Shown: positions 8,104 to 15,458 of the stretch, piece after piece
Position numbering within the stretch: the stretch's first letter is position 1
How the letters are laid out: each line of letters opens with the position of its first letter
Origin: JAKFDI01 sp036676235
GTDB taxonomy: Bacteria > Pseudomonadota > Gammaproteobacteria > Burkholderiales > Burkholderiaceae_C
Reading direction: 5' to 3'
Assembly: GCA_036676235.1 (NCBI GenBank)
Contig: JAKFDI010000022.1
Span: forward strand, 13,071-77,070
Length of the DNA stretch: 64,000 bases
Made by a program: the position numbers and the translations under genes
The notes under the pieces: model-generated
What the model was told of the DNA's origin: nothing
Seen by the model: the letters and a program-made list of their open reading frames with translations, nothing else
The model's database searches: none

Positions 8104-8897
8104 GCCTTGCACTGAGCCCGCACCGAGCAGATCACGCCGTGGACACCCTGCCGATGCCGCTGGACGCCGTGGCCGCAGCGCATGGTGGGCTGGACGACTT
8201 TCGGCTCACGTCCGTCGCCGAGATCGGCGCCATGCTCAAGCGCCTGCTCGACGGCAACGTGACGCTCGGCCTGAACGCCTCCGACGGCAGCTCGCTCAGC
8301 GCGACGCTGTGGACCATCGATTCGGCGCGCGGGCACATCAGCTTCAACCCCGACCTGCACGACCCCAACCTCGCGCGCTTCGTCGAGGCCGACGAAGCCG
8401 TGGTCGTGGGCTATCTCGACAGCGTGAAGCTGCAGTTCGACGTGGGCGACCTGGTGATGGTGCACGGCGCAAAGGCCAGCGCGCTGAGCTGCGCCTTCCC
8501 GCGCGAGATGTACCGCTTCCAGCGCCGCAACGGCTTTCGCGTGCGGCCGGTGCTCAATGCCTCGCCGATGGCTCGGCTGCGCCACCCGATGATTCCCGAT
8601 ATGCAGCTCGCGCTGCGCATGCTCGATGTCAGCATCGGTGGCTGCGCCCTGCTGCTGCCAGACGACGTGCCGCCGCTTTCACCCGGCGTGCTCATCAACG
8701 GCGTGCTGCTGGAACTCGATGCCGACACGCGGGTGAACGTGTCGCTGCGCGTGCAGCACGTCACCTCGCTGAACCCGGAATCGCACGCGGTGCGGCTCGG
8801 CTGCGAGATGGCCGAAGTCGGCAGTGCCGGCGTGCGGGCGCTGCAGCGCTACATCGACCTCACGCAGAAGCGGCGGCGGTTGATGGTGCTGGATTGA
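8100..8897 (+). CDS. YcgR-like PilZ-domain flagellar brake protein
   Basis: 265 residues if it starts at the TTG overlapping the fliT-like stop; GTG at 8139 and ATG at 8154 are alternatives. The N-terminal half (about 30-130) resembles the YcgR N-terminal domain. A C-terminal PilZ domain follows, with RRNGFRVRP, containing the RxxxR cyclic-di-GMP motif, and DVSIGGCAL, the (D/N)xSxxG motif. Such proteins bind c-di-GMP and then act on the flagellar motor to slow swimming. Location at the end of the fliS-fliT transcript suits that role. Both nucleotide-binding motifs are intact, so ligand binding is likely; the motor target is inferred. Confidence 0.85.
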   Translation: MSLALSPHRADHAVDTLPMPLDAVAAAHGGLDDFRLTSVAEIGAMLKRLLDGNVTLGLNASDGSSLSATLWTIDSARGHISFNPDLHDPNLARFVEADEAVVVGYLDSVKLQFDVGDLVMVHGAKASALSCAFPREMYRFQRRNGFRVRPVLNASPMARLRHPMIPDMQLALRMLDVSIGGCALLLPDDVPPLSPGVLINGVLLELDADTRVNVSLRVQHVTSLNPESHAVRLGCEMAEVGSAGVRALQRYIDLTQKRRRLMVLD

Positions 8898-9003
8898 CGT
8901 TGCGCGGCCGATAGGGACCGTTCGGCGCGGCGTACGGTAGACGGTAGGCCGTGTTTCAGGCGGGCAGAATGCCCGCTGGCATGGCCCCTCGAAGTTCCGC
9001 CGC

Positions 9004-9309
9004 ATGACCTCCCCGCTTTCCCCCGCGCAGTGCACGTCGCTGGCCGACGTGCGCCGCGAGATCGACCGTCTCGACCGCGACATCGTGCGCCTGCTGGCCG
9101 AGCGCGGCCACTACGTGCTGGCCGCCGCCCAGTTCAAGCGCAACGCGGCCGAAGTGCAGGCGCCCGAGCGCGTCGAGCAGGTGATCGCCAACGTGCTGCG
9201 CCTGGCCGCCGACGAAGGCGCGATCCCCGACGTGGTCGAGCGCGGCTACCGCGCCCTCATCGCCGCCTACACCGACGCCGAGCGCGCGCACCGGGAGCCG
9301 CGCGCATGA
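9004..9309 (+). CDS. PchB-like chorismate mutase / isochorismate pyruvate lyase
   Basis: 101 residues, all-helical AroQ-type fold. It is close in layout to PchB of the salicylate pathway: C-x-x-LADVRREIDRLDRDIV, then AERGHYV, then FKRN and QAPERV. The catalytic positions R17, R34 and K45 are present. AroQ enzymes convert chorismate to prephenate, and PchB additionally cleaves isochorismate to salicylate and pyruvate; the sequence does not decide between these. Its stop codon overlaps the start of the next gene (ATGA), so the two are translationally coupled and probably act on the same substrate pool. A GCGGGCA/TGCCCGC hairpin lies at 8960-8976, just upstream. No strong ribosome binding site is visible. 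Confidence 0.85.
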   Translation: MTSPLSPAQCTSLADVRREIDRLDRDIVRLLAERGHYVLAAAQFKRNAAEVQAPERVEQVIANVLRLAADEGAIPDVVERGYRALIAAYTDAERAHREPRA

Positions 9310-11261
9310 TTGCCGTGGTCCGCAGCGAGCGGCCGGCAATGGCTGCCGACGTGGACGCCGCCATCTCAGCCATCGACCGCAGCCCCGGCGTGTGGCTCGG
9401 CTGCGATGTCGACGTGCCGGGCCTGTACCGGCGCGAGGCGTCGGCGGCGCTCGACGCGCTGCTCGCCGTCTACCTCGACGGCCGCCTGCTGCGCGTCGTG
9501 CCGCACGGCGGCCTCGGCCGCGCACTGGCCGCGCAGCTGCTGCCGCTGGCGCCGTTCGAGCGCATTGACGGCCGGCTCGAACTGCGCTTCGCGGCCGGCG
9601 AGGGGCAGGACGGCGTTCACCCGGCGATCACGCTGCTGCGCGACGTGCTGGCCCTCTTTGAAACGCAGCCGGCCGAACTCGGCCTGTACGGCTTGCTCGC
9701 CTTCGACTACTACCGCCTCTCGCGCGCCGACGAGCTGCCCGATGACGGGCGCCGCCGCGTCGCGCTCATCCTGCCGCAGCGCGTGCTGCTGTCGAGCGAT
9801 GCCGGCGCGCGCTGGGTCGAGTTCGACTTCCCCGGCCTCGCGCCTGTCGACGGCCCGCAGGCCGAGGCACCGGCCGCACGGTTCGAGCGCCACGCGGACG
9901 ACCACCCGCCCGGCGGCCATGCGAAGGCGGTGGCGCGCGGCGTCGAGCTGATGCAGCGCGGCGAGCTGTGCTCGCTGGTGTTGTCGCAGACCTTCCGTCG
10001 CGAGACCGCGGTCGACGCCGCCGACGCCTTCACGCGCCTGCGCCGCGACAACGCCTATCCGGCGATGTTCTTCGTCAACGCCGGCGGCGGCGAGCGCGTG
10101 TTCGGCGCGTCGCCCGACATCCAGGTGCGCGCCGACGCGCAATGGGTGGAGACGGCACCGGTGTGCGGCACCTTCCGCCGCGGTGCCGATGCCGTAGACG
10201 ACTACGCGCAGGCCAAGAGCCTCGTCACCTCGGCGGTCGACGAAGCGTCGCTCGCCGTGTGCGCCGACTCCGACCGCAACGACAAGGCGCTGGTGTGCGT
10301 GCCCGGCAGCGTGGAGCAGGTGTCGCGGCGGCGCATCCACTTCTTCTCGACCATCATCCACGCCATCGACCACACGCGCGGCCGTCGTCGCGCCGACGTC
10401 GATGGCTTCGACATCGTGCTCGCCCACGCCACGCCGGCCACCGTGACCGGCATGCCCAAGCGCGCGGCGCGCCTGGCGATCGCCGACATCGAGCCCGGCT
10501 GGCGCGGCTGGTACGCCGGCGCGGCGGTGCGCATCGGCGCCGATGGCAGCTGCGAGGCGCTCACCATGCTGCGCTTCGCGCGCCTCGTCGACGGCTGGGC
10601 CGAGGTGCGCACCGGCGGCAGCCTGCTTGCCGATTCCGACCCGGTGCGCGAAGAAGAAGAGACACAGCTCAAGGCGCAGACGATGTTCCGCGTGCTCGCC
10701 GGCCAGTCGCCGCGCGCAGCGGCGCCCGCGCCAACCGCGGCGCCGCGTGGCCATGCCGTGCGCTATGTCGACGGCGGCGATGCGTTGGCGGCTCTGGCGC
10801 GCGAGGCGCTGGTGCAGGCCGGCGCCACATTCGATGAGCGCGCTGCGCTGACGGTGCTCGGCGACGGCCCGCTCGAGGCGTTGCGCGAACGCGAACCCGT
10901 GGCCGGCCCGCTGCTCGCGCTCAACAACGCCGCGCTCGCGCTGCTGGCGCGCGACGGCGCCGTGCTCGAAGCGCTGGCGCAGCCGCAGTTCGGCCGAGCG
11001 CTCGCGAGCACGGCCGCGGCCGACGGGCCGCTTGCCGCGCTCGGCGACTTCGATGCCGGGCTGTATTCCACCTCGCGGATCACCGCCCTGCCGCCGGGCT
11101 GGACGCTCGCCGCGCAAGGCGCCGACAGCCGCGTTGTCGCCGCCTGCCATGCGGGCAGGCGCGCCGTCGCCCTGCTGTTCCGCCCGGACGCCACGGTGTC
11201 GCTGCGCCACGCCGCGGGCCGGCGCTGCCTCGCCGCGGCGCTCGACTGGCTCGAACCCTGA
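9306..11261 (+). CDS. TrpE/PhzE-like chorismate-utilising enzyme fused to a degenerate glutamine amidotransferase domain
   Basis: 651 residues. Residues about 200-465 are a chorismate-binding domain: VCGTFRRG (287-294), DRNDKALVCVPGSV (323-336), TVTGMPKR (379-386), ADSDP (442-446) and a C-terminal ETQLKAQTM. The style matches the fused TrpE(G)/PhzE type, in which an ammonia-generating class I amidotransferase is fused C-terminally. Here residues about 482-651 align to that domain, but the nucleophile elbow GxCxGxQ is replaced by GPLLALNNAA (534-543). The final HPE triad is also altered, with FRPDA at 625-629 in place of FHPES. The amidotransferase half should therefore be inactive, and the enzyme would need free ammonia or make a non-aminated product. 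Its coupling to the PchB-like gene suggests a dedicated branch from chorismate. The product is unknown. Confidence 0.85.
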   Translation: MIAVVRSERPAMAADVDAAISAIDRSPGVWLGCDVDVPGLYRREASAALDALLAVYLDGRLLRVVPHGGLGRALAAQLLPLAPFERIDGRLELRFAAGEGQDGVHPAITLLRDVLALFETQPAELGLYGLLAFDYYRLSRADELPDDGRRRVALILPQRVLLSSDAGARWVEFDFPGLAPVDGPQAEAPAARFERHADDHPPGGHAKAVARGVELMQRGELCSLVLSQTFRRETAVDAADAFTRLRRDNAYPAMFFVNAGGGERVFGASPDIQVRADAQWVETAPVCGTFRRGADAVDDYAQAKSLVTSAVDEASLAVCADSDRNDKALVCVPGSVEQVSRRRIHFFSTIIHAIDHTRGRRRADVDGFDIVLAHATPATVTGMPKRAARLAIADIEPGWRGWYAGAAVRIGADGSCEALTMLRFARLVDGWAEVRTGGSLLADSDPVREEEETQLKAQTMFRVLAGQSPRAAAPAPTAAPRGHAVRYVDGGDALAALAREALVQAGATFDERAALTVLGDGPLEALREREPVAGPLLALNNAALALLARDGAVLEALAQPQFGRALASTAAADGPLAALGDFDAGLYSTSRITALPPGWTLAAQGADSRVVAACHAGRRAVALLFRPDATVSLRHAAGRRCLAAALDWLEP

Positions 11262-11285
11262 ATCCCCACCACACGGAGACACACC

Positions 11286-12275
11286 ATGTTCCACAGCATC
11301 CGCAACCGCCGAAGCTCGCTGCTTGCCCTGGCCGCCCTCACGATGCTGGTCGCCGCGCCGGCCGCCGCGCAGACGGCGTGGCCGACGCATCCGGTACGCA
11401 TCGTCGTGCCCTACGGCGCCGGCTCGTCGCCCGACGTGCTGATGCGCATCATCAGCGAGAAGCTTGCGCCGCGACTGGGCCAGCCGATCGTCATCGAGAA
11501 CCGCGCCGGCGCCGGCGGCAACACCGGCACCGACCACGTCGCCAAGGCGCAGCCCGACGGCTACACCTTCCTCGTGAGCACCAACGGCCCGCTGGTCTAC
11601 AGCACCGTGTTCAACCACAAGCTGCCCTACGACCCGTTCAAGGATCTCGCCCCTGTCACGCTCGCCGGCGGCCAGCCCAACGTGTGCGCCGTGTCCAACG
11701 ACCTGGGCGTGAACAACGTCAAGGAATGGGTGGCGGCGATGCGCCGCGAACCGGGCAAGTTCAACTATTCGTCGACCGGCGTCGGCTCCATGTCGCACCT
11801 GACCATCGAGATCCTCAAGCTGAAGACGAACTCGTTCGCCGTGCACCTGCCGTACTCCTCGTCGCCGAAAGCGGTCATGGCCGTGATGCAGGGCGACGTG
11901 CACTTCGCCTGCGTGCCGCCGGTGGCCGTGATGCCGCAGGCCAAGGCCGGCAAGGTGAAGGCGCTGGCCGTGACCACCAAGAACCGCAGCCCGCTCGCGC
12001 CGGAACTGCCGACGATGCGCGAAGCCGGCTTCCCCGAGATCCAGGCCATGGCGTGGATGGCGGTGATGGCACCGGCAAAGACGCCGCCCGAGATCATCGA
12101 GCGCATGAACCGCGAGATCGTGGCCGTGCTCAAGGACCCGGAGGTGCGCGAGAAGCTCGCCGTCGCCTACATGGAGCCGATCGGCTCCACGCCCAAGGAA
12201 CTGGCCGACTTCATGGTCGAGGAGCGCACGCGCTGGGCGCCGGTGATCAAGCACGCCGGCCTGAAGGTCGATTGA
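11286..12275 (+). CDS. Tripartite tricarboxylate transporter (TTT/Bug family) substrate-binding protein
   Basis: 329 residues with a signal peptide (RRSSLLALAALTMLVAAPAAAQ) and the Bug-family start WPTHPVRIVVPYGAGSSPDV. Later family motifs are RLGQPIVIENRAGAGGN and LPYDPFKDLAPV, and a C-terminal stretch typical of TctC proteins. These periplasmic receptors bind carboxylates or aromatic acids for a TctAB permease, but no permease gene is present nearby. Orphan Bug proteins are very common in Burkholderiales and may share a permease or signal. It lies 24 bp after the chorismate enzyme and its stop overlaps the next start by one base, suggesting one operon. The ligand may relate to the chorismate-derived product (inference). 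Confidence 0.9.
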   Translation: MFHSIRNRRSSLLALAALTMLVAAPAAAQTAWPTHPVRIVVPYGAGSSPDVLMRIISEKLAPRLGQPIVIENRAGAGGNTGTDHVAKAQPDGYTFLVSTNGPLVYSTVFNHKLPYDPFKDLAPVTLAGGQPNVCAVSNDLGVNNVKEWVAAMRREPGKFNYSSTGVGSMSHLTIEILKLKTNSFAVHLPYSSSPKAVMAVMQGDVHFACVPPVAVMPQAKAGKVKALAVTTKNRSPLAPELPTMREAGFPEIQAMAWMAVMAPAKTPPEIIERMNREIVAVLKDPEVREKLAVAYMEPIGSTPKELADFMVEERTRWAPVIKHAGLKVD

Positions 12276-13624
12276 TGACTCCGGTCCTCGAGCCCGCCCG
12301 CGCCACGCCGCTCTACGGCGAGTTCGATGTGGTCGTGCTCGGCGGCGGGCCGGCGGGCATCGCCGCCGCGGCATGCGCGGCGCGCAACGGCGCGCGCACG
12401 CTGCTGGTGGAGCGCTACGGCTTTCTCGGCGGCATGGGCACGGCGGCCGGCGTCACCAACTTCTGCGGCCTGCATGCCAATGTGCACGGCGAGATCCGCC
12501 AGGTGGTGCACGGCATCGCCGACGACCTGCTCGATCGCATGCGTGCACTGGACGGCCTGAACGAGCCGCACCTCGTGCTCGGCAAGATCCACGCACAGGC
12601 CTACGACATGTCGGCCTTCAAGTGCGCCGCCGACGCGCTGCTGCTGGACGCCGGCGCGCAACTGCTGTTCCATGCGCTGGGCGCCGGCGTGGTGAAGCAC
12701 GACGACGGCCGGCTCGACGCGCTGCTGCTCGAAACCAAGTCGGGCCGCGTCGCCGTGCGGTCGCACCTGTTCATCGACTGCTCGGGCGACGCCGACCTCG
12801 CGCACTGGGCCGGCGTTCCTACCGAAAAGGGTGATGCGCAAGGGCAGCTGCTCTACCCGACGCTGATGTTCCGCGTCGGCAACGTCGACGCCGAGCGCGC
12901 CGGCGAGGCCTGGCGCAGCATCCCGCAGTTGATGGACAAGGCCGAGGCGAGCGGCGATTTCCACTTCCCCCGCCGCGGCGCCATCGTGCGGCCGCAGCGC
13001 CATGCCTACGAATGGCGCGTCAACGTGACGCAGATGAAGAACGCGGACGGCTCGGCGACCGACGGCACCGATGCGCCATCGCTCAGTGCCGGCGAGGTCG
13101 AGGGCCGGCGGCAGATCGTCGACTACCTGCGCTTCCTGCGCGAGCGGGTGCCGGGCTTCGAGCGCGCCTATGCGCTCGACATCGCGCCGCAACTGGGCAT
13201 TCGCGAGACGCGACGCCTCGTCGGCGAGGCCATGCTCAGCGGCGACGACGTGCTCGGCTGCGCGAGCTTCGCCGACAGCATCGGCGTCAACGGCTGGCCG
13301 CTGGAGCAGCACGTGGCGGGCGACGTGCACTGGGGCTGGCCGCCGATTCCCGAATCACGCGGCTACAACCAGCTGCCCTTGCGCATGCTGCTGCCGCGCC
13401 TGGCGACGGCCGGCGGCGCGAGCAACCTGTTTGTTGCCGGGCGCTGCGCCTCGATGACGCACGAGGGCCAGTCGGCCGCGCGCGTGAGCGGCGCCTGCTT
13501 CGTGATGGGCCAGGCCGCGGGCACGGCGGCGGCGCTGGCGCTGCGCCGCGGTGTCACGCCGCACGCGCTGCCGGCGGAAGAACTTCAGGTCGCGCTCACG
13601 GCGCAGGGGGCGTTTCTCGGGTAG
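12275..13624 (+). CDS. FAD-dependent oxidoreductase
   Basis: 449 residues. The N-terminal dinucleotide-binding motif VVVLGGGPAGIAAAACAAR (about 18-36) is followed by TLLVERYGFLGGMGTAAGVT, the pattern of the FAD_oxidored (PF12831-like) group. The C-terminal half has NLFVAGRCASMTHEGQSAAR and GQAAGTAAALAL, the second FAD-contacting region. The substrate is not recognisable. The start ATG overlaps the stop of the binding-protein gene (TGATG), so the two are coupled. It is the last gene of the chorismate-related operon and could modify its product or a compound imported with the binding protein (inference). Confidence 0.88.
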   Translation: MTPVLEPARATPLYGEFDVVVLGGGPAGIAAAACAARNGARTLLVERYGFLGGMGTAAGVTNFCGLHANVHGEIRQVVHGIADDLLDRMRALDGLNEPHLVLGKIHAQAYDMSAFKCAADALLLDAGAQLLFHALGAGVVKHDDGRLDALLLETKSGRVAVRSHLFIDCSGDADLAHWAGVPTEKGDAQGQLLYPTLMFRVGNVDAERAGEAWRSIPQLMDKAEASGDFHFPRRGAIVRPQRHAYEWRVNVTQMKNADGSATDGTDAPSLSAGEVEGRRQIVDYLRFLRERVPGFERAYALDIAPQLGIRETRRLVGEAMLSGDDVLGCASFADSIGVNGWPLEQHVAGDVHWGWPPIPESRGYNQLPLRMLLPRLATAGGASNLFVAGRCASMTHEGQSAARVSGACFVMGQAAGTAAALALRRGVTPHALPAEELQVALTAQGAFLG

Positions 13625-13660
13625 CTCGAACGGTTCTCGCCGATCGATCGCAAGGCGGCA

Positions 13661-14578
13661 TCAGCTCGTCGGGGCGTTGGCCTCGCGAGCCAGCTTCGGC
13701 AGTAGCTGCATCGCCTGCTTCGCAAGCGCCGTCGGCCGCTTGCTCGACGACACCGCGAGGCACAGCACGCTGGTCAAGCGCGGCTCGGCCAGCGGCCGGG
13801 CGACCAGCTGATCGGCATGGCCGGAAGCCGTGACGGCGCTTGCCGTCAGCACCGCATAGCCGTAGCTCGCGCACACCAGCTCGATGATCGACGACACGCT
13901 CGACACCTCCCACGCGATGTCGAGCTTGATGCCCGACAGCGCCGCCTGCGTCTCCAGCAGCTTGCGGATGGCATGCGAGCGCTCGGGCACGATCAGCGGA
14001 TAACGCGGCAGCTCGGCCATCGGCACGGGCTCGGCCGCGTTGCGCTTGCCGCGCCGTGTCTTTGGCACCGGGCCGACGAGGCACAACTCTTCTTCCAGGA
14101 TCGGCGTGGTCTCGATCGCCGCCTGCCCCTCGGGGTTGTGCAGCAGGCCGATGTCGACTCGGCCGCTCGCGATCCATTCGGCGATGTGCGCCGACAGACC
14201 CTCCACCACGGCGAGCTGCGCACGCGGCAACTGGCGCTTGAAGGCGTCGATCAACGGACGCGTGAGCTGGCGGCCGATGCTGGGCGGCAGGCCGATCACG
14301 ATGCGACCACCCGGCTCGCCGCGGCGCGCCTCGATATCGTCGCGTGCGCGGGTGACGAGCTGCAGGATGGCCACGCTGTGCTCGAACACGCGGTTGCCGG
14401 CATCGGTGAGGCACACGCCGCGTCCGTTGCGCAGCAGCAGCGTCTCGCGCAGGTCGGTCTCCAGCGCCCGCACCTGCCGGCTGAGCGCCGGCTGCGCGAT
14501 CTGCAGCACCATCGCGGCCTTGCTGAAGCTGCCCAGTTCCGCGACGCGGACAAAGTATTCGAGCTGCTTCAGGTTCAT
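13661..14578 (-). CDS. LysR-family transcriptional regulator
   Basis: 305 residues from the ATG at 14578; longer in-frame extensions were rejected because MNLKQLEYFVRVAELGSFSK is the canonical LysR start. Residues 1-60 form the winged helix-turn-helix (AAMVLQIAQPALSRQVRALE) and residues about 90-300 the substrate-binding effector domain (GRIVIGLPPS, VDIGLLHNPE). It is convergent with the FAD oxidoreductase gene (36-bp gap) and divergent from the GGDEF-like gene. Regulation of the 9-13.6 kb operon is plausible but not shown, because LysR genes more often lie divergent to their targets. Confidence 0.93.
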   Translation of the reverse strand: MNLKQLEYFVRVAELGSFSKAAMVLQIAQPALSRQVRALETDLRETLLLRNGRGVCLTDAGNRVFEHSVAILQLVTRARDDIEARRGEPGGRIVIGLPPSIGRQLTRPLIDAFKRQLPRAQLAVVEGLSAHIAEWIASGRVDIGLLHNPEGQAAIETTPILEEELCLVGPVPKTRRGKRNAAEPVPMAELPRYPLIVPERSHAIRKLLETQAALSGIKLDIAWEVSSVSSIIELVCASYGYAVLTASAVTASGHADQLVARPLAEPRLTSVLCLAVSSSKRPTALAKQAMQLLPKLAREANAPTS

Positions 14579-14735
14579 CGGGCACGGCGTTCCGGCGCCG
14601 GCGGCGGCGCCCCGCGGGGATCTTAAGCGCGCCGCGTCTATGCCCCTCAGCAACTGCGCCGCGATTGCCGCGTTTTTCCGACTATCGCGAGAGCCGTGAT
14701 CGGACAAGAATCGAACGAGCCCGAAGCCTTTCGCC

Positions 14736-15335
14736 ATGCTGCCGAACCCGACCCCGCAACTCGTCTCCGAACGGCGTTCCGCCGGCACCGGCGCATCGGC
14801 GCAGCGGCAACCCTCGGTACTCGGCGCGCGCCCCGCGCTGCCGGTGGACCGCACCGACATCCAACGTGCCGGCCAGTCGCTGGCCGAGCGGGTCGAGGCC
14901 GGCGAGATCGAGGTCTGCACCCTGCTGCTGCGCCTCGATGGCCTGGCCGACCTGCGGCAACGCCACGGCGACGCCACGGCCACTTATCTCTGTACCGAAC
15001 TCATCCGCCGCCTGCTGCGCTGCACGCGCGCGCAGGATGTGGCCGGGCGCTGCGCCGACAACGACGACGCCATCGTGCTGCTGCTGCCCTGTGCGCCGGC
15101 CGAGGCCGAGGCGCTCGGCCACCAGCTCGCTGCGCGGGCCCGAACCGAACTGTCGCGCCCCGTGCAGTACCGCACGCTTGGCCTTCGCGTGACCTGCAGC
15201 GTCGGCCGCGCACGCTGGCAACAGCACGGCGGCTCGCTGGATGCCGCGATCGAGCAGGCTCGCCAGGCGCTGCGCACCTCCGAGGCCCCCCGCATGCCGG
15301 CACTGCCCGCACGCTTCGTGCTCGGCGCGGAGTGA
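14736..15335 (+). CDS. Degenerate GGDEF-domain protein
   Basis: 199 residues. Residues about 55-185 resemble a diguanylate cyclase fold: LLLRLDGLADLRQRHGD (substrate-helix region), ELIRRLLRCTRAQDVAGR, then the position of the GG(D/E)EF loop, and finally VTCSVGRARW, which corresponds to the 'vT.SiGva' strand. The active loop reads ADNDDAIVLLLP where active enzymes have GGDEFAVLLP, so catalysis is unlikely. Such proteins may act as c-di-GMP effectors or structural partners. The first 45 residues are unstructured in appearance. A YcgR-like PilZ protein encoded at 8.1 kb shows c-di-GMP signalling nearby. Other starts downstream of 14736 are possible. Confidence 0.7.
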   Translation: MLPNPTPQLVSERRSAGTGASAQRQPSVLGARPALPVDRTDIQRAGQSLAERVEAGEIEVCTLLLRLDGLADLRQRHGDATATYLCTELIRRLLRCTRAQDVAGRCADNDDAIVLLLPCAPAEAEALGHQLAARARTELSRPVQYRTLGLRVTCSVGRARWQQHGGSLDAAIEQARQALRTSEAPRMPALPARFVLGAE

Positions 15336-15340
15336 ATATC

Positions 15341-15446
15341 TCCCTCTCCCCGCTGGGGAGAGGGCTGGGGTGAGGGGCCGGGGCGATCCGACGGCCGTCG
15401 CGCTTCGCGCGCCCTCACACCCACCCTCTCCCAGAGGGAGAGGGAG
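15341..15446. repeat. Paired-hairpin intergenic element (copy 1)
   Basis: Two GC-rich hairpins based on CCCTCTCCC/GGGAGAGGG, one in each orientation, each followed by a GGGTGAGGGG or CCCTCACACC arm. It fills the convergent gap between the GGDEF-like gene and emrB. The same architecture recurs at 37930-38027 and 45951-46077, also between convergent genes, consistent with a bidirectional terminator or REP-like element. Confidence 0.85.
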
Positions 15447-15458
15447 TCAATATCAGCG

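Noticed and set aside
9366..12374. A 1002-codon minus-strand frame opposite the chorismate operon
   Set aside because: Arg/His-rich antisense shadow of GC-rich genes; the plus-strand proteins have intact family motifs and coupled starts.
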